Of a stretch of 64,000 bases of DNA, positions 43,301-52,300 are shown one piece after another. Each line of letters starts with the position of its first letter. The first letter of the stretch is position 1. Origin of the DNA: Flavobacteriaceae bacterium PS02336 (GTDB lineage Bacteria > Bacteroidota > Bacteroidia > Flavobacteriales > Flavobacteriaceae). The stretch spans positions 62,001 through 126,000 of the forward strand of contig JASCOF010000002.1 of NCBI GenBank assembly GCA_029960065.1, written 5' to 3'. A program made the position numbers and the translations under genes. The notes beneath the pieces were generated by a model. The model was not told where the DNA came from, did not search any database, and saw only the letters and a list, made by a program, of their open reading frames with translations.

Positions 43301-46300
43301 ATATATGTTCCTCCAGTTAAATCATGAATTGTATAAACTGGATTAGATCCGAAATAAACAACCGTATTTGGAGTACCTACTTTTATAAATTCATAATTAG
43401 CATACGTATTAGAACCTCCCGTTACTCCAGAAACTGTAATTGTAGCAAAGTTACTTGCGTTACTTCCTGTGTTACAGATGAACTGTGTAACTGCTGGCGC
43501 AGGAACGTTAATTGGTAGTGGAGTGTTAACATCTGTTTCTTCTGTTGCAATACATCCTCTTCCAGAAATAACTGTGATTACGTAATGACCTGTAGCTAAA
43601 CCAGTGAAGATATTAGAATCCTGATAATTAGCTCCTCCGTCTATACTATATCTGTATTTCGGGTTATCATTAACACCTGCTGAAGGTGTTGTCATAGTCG
43701 CTGTAATAGTTCCATCTGAGAATCCCGCGCATGTTACTGGTGTTGCTGTTAATTCAAATCCAGTAATTAAAGTTGCTGGCTGAATAGTTTCAGTAACTTG
43801 TGCAGTACAACCCGTTGTTGTATCTCTAACATAGAAAGTATAAGTATTAGGAACTAATCCGCCAAATACTGCAGAAGTGCCAAAATTTGTACCATCACTG
43901 CTGTATTGATAATTACTGCTTCCGCCTTCAGCTTCAACTGTAATTTCACCATCAGGATCATTACAAGTTGGTACAGCAGTAATACGAGATTTTAATTTTA
44001 GAGGTTCTAAAATTGTTACACTAAATGGAACTGGGTTTGTACATCCGTTTTTGTCTCTTACTGTAACAATATATACACCTGCTTTATCAACAGTAAATGT
44101 TCCTGTTGGCTGGAAACCATTTCCAATGCTGTATTCAGCACCACCCGCAGTTGTCGCAGTCACTGTAAATGTATACGTTCCTGCTAAACTTGGACATTGA
44201 CTGAATGCATTTACATCAAGATTAGATGGACTTACATCTTCTGCAATTGTAACATCAACTTTGATCGCACAATTATTTTTGTCTTTTACCCAAACATCCC
44301 ATTCTGTGGCTGTTGCAGGATCAAGAATGGCAAAACTATCTGCACCATAATGTCCGATTGGTGAAGCATTATCTTGAACGAATGCATAAGTTAATCCTCC
44401 ACTTCCTCCAGAAATAGTAGTTAAGTCGATCGTAACTTTTGAACCAGTGTTAAAACAGTTTTTATTTTCATTAATTACTGTAAATCCAGTTAATGGAGCT
44501 GGCTCAGTAATAACTACAGGAATTGTAGTTGTAAAGTCACAACTTGGATAAGCTGTCTCTACAACACGAACCGTATAATCAGTTCCAGCCGCTAATCCAT
44601 GAGGAAGTACGAATGAACTTGATGTTGTACTATCTCCAGGTCCTGTAAGAGCTGGAGTTAAAGGATTTCCTCCTCTAAGGATCTCATATGTATATGGTCC
44701 TGCGTAACCTGTAATGTTGATTTCGATTGCTCCGGTAGAATTACCGTTACAATCTACATTTGCAGCAGCTGTAGCAAAAACTTCTAGAGTATCAAATACT
44801 GGTACTTCTATAGTATTAGACAGAATGCTACAAGTAGTATTATTATCAAAAATTTCAAAGTGATAATTACTTCCAGGTGTTAATGCGCCATAAATAAATC
44901 TGTCATTAGTAAATGGTACTAATCCTCCCTCGGCAACACCGTCACGATATGCTTGGTATGTAAATCCTAATGGCGTATTTGTTCCTCCAGTAATAATAAC
45001 CTCAATATCTTGTCTATTATTAATACAATCCATTACTGGATTTATTTTAGCTGCAACAGCCGAAACTAATTTAGGGAATGGCTGAATTGTAATCGGAGCA
45101 CTAACGATACATCCTTTCGCATCTTTTACATAGTATGTAAGTGTTTTTGCGAATCCGTTATCAGATACCGTAAATGTATTTTCATCTCTCCAGTTAGTAC
45201 CGTCTACACTATACTTGTAATCTGAAAGTACCATTGGTACAGCACCAGCACCTCCACCTGGAGTGATAGTAACAGTTTTTTCGTTGAAAGCTGTACCAGT
45301 ACATTTAAAGTCATCTTGACTTAAAGCTATAGTAACTGGTGCAGGTGCAAGAATCTCAGTTTGATGTGTTGTCACACAACCTTTTGCCGAAAGAACAGTT
45401 ACATCATAAACACCAACCGTTAATCCTGTAAATACTTTTCCGTTTTGAGTAACTGGGCTTCCTAGAGGAGCTGGCGAAACTTTAGTCAATGTATATTGAT
45501 AAGGACCATCAACATTCGTTGTTGGCAATGTAACTGTAATCGTTCCATTATTAAGGGTTCCTTGAGAACCAGTACAATTTGGCGCTGTATTAGACAACGT
45601 GAAAACTGGATCAGCTGGAATAGCCAAGTCAATCTCTAATGTTTTATCACAACCCGTATTTACATCTCTAACCGTAACGGTATAATTACCTGGAGCTTGG
45701 TTAATAAATATAGGATTATTAAACTGTACTGGACTTGTAACTCCGGTTGTATTGTTTACTAATGTGTATCTAAAATTAGTTGTTGGAGTTCTAAATCCTC
45801 CTGTAACACTAACTGTAATAGTACCATTTGCTGTTCTACATGTTGGAGGAGTCGTAAACGAACCTTCTATTTGTAAAGGTGCATAAATTGTTATATTGTT
45901 AACTGTGTTACCACAACCATTAGAATCTTTTACTCTTACAGTATGCGTTCCTGATGATACATTCGGAATTGTAAACGTCGTTGCCGCTTCTTCTTCAAAA
46001 TCGCCACCGTCTAAACTATAAGTATAAGGACCAACACCTGGACTTGTTAAAGTAACTGTGATACCGAATTTTCCTTCTGCTGCTGTACATTGAAGTGCAG
46101 GAACCGCAGTGATAGCAGGAGTAGGATCTTGATTAACTGTAACTGTCGCCACTTGGATACAACCATAAGCATCACGTACATACACTAAGTAATTTCCTGC
46201 TTCTCTATTGAAAACACTTACTTTATGTAATGCAAGATCAAAAGATGCCGCCGTAGGACGAGTATCTGCTGCATCTTCTCCAATTGGACCATTATCAGGG

Positions 46301-49300
46301 AAAATTTGATATAAGTATGGAACTGCAGGTTTAGGATTTGTTGGATCCGGATCTGCTGGTAATGTTGTTCCTCCTTGAGCAAATGCCTCAATTTTTCCTT
46401 GATTAGGATTACAATTAGCATTTTTAGGTGAACTTGCCGTTATAGTCAATGGAGTAACCGAACCAGTAATTGTAAATGGAATAGATGCAATACTACAACC
46501 TTTTGTAACTGGTGTAGTTGTTCTATCTTTTATTTCGGTTACGACAATAATATATTTACCAAAAGGAAGAGCTCCAAAATTATTTATATCTAAAGTTGAC
46601 ACTGGTACTGTAGCAGCTGGAACAATACCAGGTTGCGCAGGTCCCATTGGTTGCAAAGTTAACTCGTTTAAAATTTGATAATCAACATCTGTTGGAACTG
46701 CGTAACCACTTGAAATTTTAAATGATACATTTCCATCTACTGTAGCAGGCGTTGTAAAACAAGTTATATTATGAGGTTCTAGATCTCCTTCTATTTTCAG
46801 TTGAGAATTTGTTGGAATTTCATCTTCGGCAGTTTCAAAATAGTAACAACCCGTACCTGTACCACCATGGGCAGCATCACTATCGTAAACGATAAAAGTA
46901 TATTTTACTCCCGGTGTCAAATTAGTAAATGTTGCTTTTTTATCTCCTGGCCCACCTGCAACTCCTGGATTGTCTTCAGGTAACCATGCAAAAGAACCAA
47001 CTGGATTAGGATAATTTGGAACACTTCCATCATAAATAGCGAAGTAAAATGGTCCATTTCCTATAATTCCACTAGCTGAACCAACAGCAACAACTGCTGA
47101 ACCTCCTGTAGAACAATCTATAGGTGGAGAAGTTACAGTGATATCTAAATCTTCTGGTGGAGAAGCTACTAATATTTTATCTATTAATGTTAGACATCCA
47201 TTTGCATCTGTTACTCTAATTTCATAGTAACCAAAATTAACCACTTCAAAAACTTGAGTTCCTCCATCTTGGTTAGAGAACGTTGTGTCGTAGTTAATTC
47301 CTTTAACATTATATGTATAGTTTTTAACTCCTCCATCAACAGATTGAATAGTAATAGATCCTAATGACAATCCAGTATTTCTACATCTAATTGGCTGAAC
47401 GTCATAAGTTACAACAACAGGATCTGGTTGTGTAATAATAACATTTGTTTGCTGAGCAGAACATCCTTTTGCATCTGTTACTCTTACAGTATAATTTCCT
47501 GCTGGAAGTCCAGTAGTCTGTGTTCCGTAAGATGTATTAGTTGTGGTGTTATGAACATCAATTACATAAGGTCCTTGTCCAAAAGCAGTATTAATTGTAA
47601 CTGTAATAGAACCTGATTCTTGACCGCTACATAAAATTGTTGAATTTGGTGTAGCTGTAAACTGAGGATTTGTTTTAGGTTGAACTGTTCTAGTAACAGT
47701 AGTTGTACAACCTTTAGTTGCACTATCTGTAAATGTAAATTCATATACTGTAGCTGTAGTTTTTCCTGCCGCAATACCACTTGTATCTGTATAAGTAAAT
47801 ACGCCATTATCTGCAGCTGGGATAGTGTGTGTTGTTGCTGGAGATTCTAAAACTCCATCAATTCTTACTACATAAGTATATCCAGTAGTTCCTGGTGTTC
47901 CACCAGAAACTTTACCTGTAATTACAACGTTTGGTGTATCACATCGAGGACCAGCAGATAAAGTGGTACTTGCCGTTAATTCAGTAGAAACAGTTTGTTC
48001 TGCTAAATCTATAGAACAACCTGTTGAAGTATCTCTAACCGTAATTACATATTTACCAGGCTCTAAATTTTCGAAAGTTCCATTACCTTGAGGAGTTGCT
48101 CCATTTAGACTGTATGTGTAATTTGCCTGCATATTTGGAGTTACATAAATAGCTGCTTTACCAGCATTTGTATAACATAAATTGGTTGTTGCAGCAATAC
48201 TTGCAGTTACATCAGGCCCAAGTATGATAGTAAATGTTCCATTTACCTCACAACCTTTTAAATCTTTAACGGTATAGTTGTAAACACCATTTTCTAGGCC
48301 TTCAAAATAGTTATTGTTTTCTTGTACAATTGCAGGACCCGTTGGAGGCGTTACTGTATAAGTATAATTGGTATTCCAACCTCCAGTTACATGAATTGTA
48401 GCTGTTCCTAAATCCGCACAAGTTTTTGGAGTAACTGTTGCCGGAGTTAAAGCCAATGGATCTACTGGCTCAGCTACGTGCTGCGTTCTTTCTACATAAC
48501 AATTTGTTGTTCCGTTTGTTACTCTTATCGTATGATTTCCTGCATTTAAATTTGAAACCGTAATATCAAAAGTAGTTCCAGTTCCAGGAGTTGTAAATCC
48601 TGTTTGAACTGCTCCTCCATCAACTGTATATGAATAAGGTGTATTATTACCAAAACCACCAATTGTAAATGTAATTGTACCAGTAGAAGCTCCTTTACAA
48701 ATTACAGTATTATCTACATTACTAGAAATAGATAATTCTGGTAATTTATCAATTGTATACGGTACTTGTTTTGTACAGTTATTTTCGTCTTTTACTTCAA
48801 ACATGTAAGTTCCAGGAGCTAGACCTGCAAAAGTACGGCTTGATTGGAATATTGTTTGAGATGCAGTTGGTGAAACGATACGGTATTGGAATGTTGCCAA
48901 TGTACCTTTACCACCTGTAACTGTCTCAATTGTAACGTCTACTGTATTAGCAGGACATCTTAATGCTGTGTTAGAGAAAGTCATAGCAGTTGGAGGTGTC
49001 AAGGCATCAATAGTTCCCGCAGAAACTGTTAACGGACATCCTTTACCATCTGTAATCTCTACAGTATAAGTTCCTGCAACAGTTAATCCTGAAAATATAC
49101 CATCAGTATTTGTTGCAACTGTTGTTGTTCCTCTTTTTAAAACAAAAGTAAATGAACCATTTCCACCGCTTGCAGTGGCAGTAATTGTTGCTGCGTGATC
49201 ACAATTATATGCAATCGAAATAGATGCAGAACCTTGTACAACAGCTGGAGCAGTAATTGTTACATCTATTTGTCCTTGACATCCTTTATTATCTCTTACA

Positions 49301-52300
49301 TAAAAAGTGTGTAATCCCGCTGATAAACCAGAGAAAATTCCAGTTGTATTGGTAAATGTGATATTGTCAGAGCTGTATCTGTAACCGCCTGAACCATTCT
49401 GTGCCCTTAATACAACAGATCCATCTGATAATCCGTTACAAGAAACAGGAACTTTACTAACCTCACTTAAACTAGGATTTGTAATAGGATCAACTACTGC
49501 GGTCATTTGTTTAGTACATCCTTTTGAGTCTTTAACCTCAAAAATGTATGTATCTGCAATTCCTGTTGTATAAGTAAATGTAGTTCCGCTTGGTGTAGTT
49601 GGCTGTACAAGTGTTCCTGTTGCATTACCAGAAACTAAACTTACTGTATATGGAGGATATCCGTATGAAATTGTTCCTGTAACAACAGCATTTCCTGTTG
49701 TTGGAGAACAATCTAATGTCTTGATACCTTTATCAACACTTAATTCTCTTTCAATTCTAAAATCAATAGGAGCTGGAGAACAACCTACTGCGTCTGTAAC
49801 GACGATTGTGTGGTCTCCTGGTTCGATATTATTAAATACGTTAGAAGGGGTTTGAGCTGGTTTTCCATCAATACTATAACTGAATGGACCAGTTCCTCCA
49901 GTAACAATAACAGTCACTGAAGCTTTGTTTGCAGCATCATAACAGAAATCTGAATTAATATCTAATGCTGCGCTTATTGCAGGCGGTGCTACAACTTTTA
50001 CAGGAGCACCAATTGCGCTCACACATTTATTAGCATCTCTTACAAAAACTTCATAATCTCCCTCTGGAATATCCGTAAAGTCTGTACTAGATTGATACGG
50101 TTTATATACTGTTCCATTTGCAAGTCTTAATTCATATTCGTATGCTGGTGTTCCGTCTGAAGCGGAAGCTCTAATAGTAGCACCTACAGAACATTTTGCA
50201 GGAACAAGTACAACACCTCCAGCAAGAAGTGCTTGTGGAGCTTTGATTGTTGGAGTAAATGTTTTTGTACAAGTTGCTTCTGTTGTAGCATTGTAACGAA
50301 CTCTTACATCATATGTTTTAGCTTCTAAGCCTTTAATAATAAAAGGACTAGTTTTAACATTGATCCAATTTGCTCCTCCGTCTATGGTATAATCATAACC
50401 GTAAGTAGTGTCAAAATTAGTTGCTGTAACTGTGATTTCTCCATCATTTGGAGCACCTGTACCTCCACAAGAAACATCTTTAGTAACATCTGCAGTTCCT
50501 GTAAATGCTTTTCCTGTTGGAACAACAATAGTTAATAGTTTTTCTTTGATACATGATTTTGGCAATTGATACACTTTAATATCATCAATAGCACCATCGT
50601 TACCATTATATTCTGTACTTCCTGATCTTACTCTAAAGATTAAAGTAGTATTATTACCTGGATTTAAGGTTACTTCCCTTTTTTCCCAATTATTCGATCT
50701 TAAAATTGTTGGGATAGGTGGAATTCCTGTTGGATTTGGCGTTGGCGGAATAGCCGGTGCCTGAGCAATTACATTTCCATTGGTATCCACCAATTCGAAA
50801 GCGAAACTTGGATCTACACCTCCGACGAAGTTAGCTCTGAATAAGTTAGCCAAATAAGCTTCTACAATTACAGGCTGACCTGGAATAACATCATTGATTT
50901 GTTTACTATATAAAACTCCGTTTGGACCTGCCGCTCCACCGATGTTTACAGCTAAGAAACGTCCAAAACGATTTGTTCCGTTTGAAGTATGATCTCTAAA
51001 AGGAAACCAAGCCGAGTTATTTGGTTCAATTTGTCTTGTTACTACATATTGATTGTCTTCTAATGTTCCTCTTTTATCTGAACAAGTAGAAGGCAAATCT
51101 AAATCATGGTAACAATATGCTGCTGCAATACCTGGAGATCTAGTATTGTAACCAACACCAAAATCTTCATTCAATAAATTACTGAAAGTTGGCACAGTAA
51201 CAAGAGAATATTCTACACGAATAGTATGTGATCCCGGAGGAACATTTAAGAATACATTTGGCGGAACATTTGTATTTGGTGTTGTGCTTCCGTCAATGTA
51301 ATATTTATAATTATAATTTTCTGGTCCTGGGTTATCAACAATTACTGTACTAGTAGCAGATCCATCACAATTAAAATCAACTGGTGTTTCTACTGAAATT
51401 GATGGTGCTACCGGTTCTTTGTCTAATACAATACCTTCCATTAAGAAAGTACATCCATTCGCATCTTTAATATAAAGATTATAAGTTCCTGGCGCTACAT
51501 ACTTTTCATTTTCTGGCTGAAAGTTAACTCCTCCATCGAAACTGTATGTATAATTAGGCACTCCTCCTTGTGGATTTGTAATACGTAATTTACCGAATCC
51601 GTTTCCAGATGGGTCACAACCTGCTAATTCAGAAACACCCGCAGAAGCTGTTAATGCAGTTCCCGGTTCATCAATAACCACTCTTACAGCTGGTTCAATA
51701 CATTCTACACCACCGTAAGTATATTTTACAATTATATCGTAGTTTCCTTTTGCTAAATTGTTAATTGGAGCAACAGAACTATAATTTGTTCCTCCATCAA
51801 TGCTATATTCAACTGTGTATCCTGAATTTGCAGGATTTATTGCCACATCAATATAACCATTGCTTTCACCATAACATTTAGCATCGTGAGGTGTAAATGT
51901 AACAGTAGGTTTTGGAACATCTTCAGCTTTTACTTTTACTGTTACAGAACAAGAATTATAATCTGTAACTACAATAGTAAATTCTCCATTAGTAGGTAAT
52001 GGTCTAGTAAATGGAATAATAGGATTTGTTCCATAATCTACACCATTTACAGTATAGTAATATCTTGCCGGCGAATTGGCTGGAGCACCTGGAGGTAATG
52101 GAACCGGAGTTCCGCCAGAAGCTTGTACAGTAATTTCACCATCTCCACAAGCAAGTGTTTTGGTAACTTGTGCCGTGGCAGTTAATTTTTTATCGTTTAT
52201 TGTAACTCTCTTCGTTTCTGTACAACCGTCAGTTGTAGTAACTGTAACATCATAAACTCCCGCAGCAAGATCAAAAAATTCATGAAAGTTTGGTGTCGTT

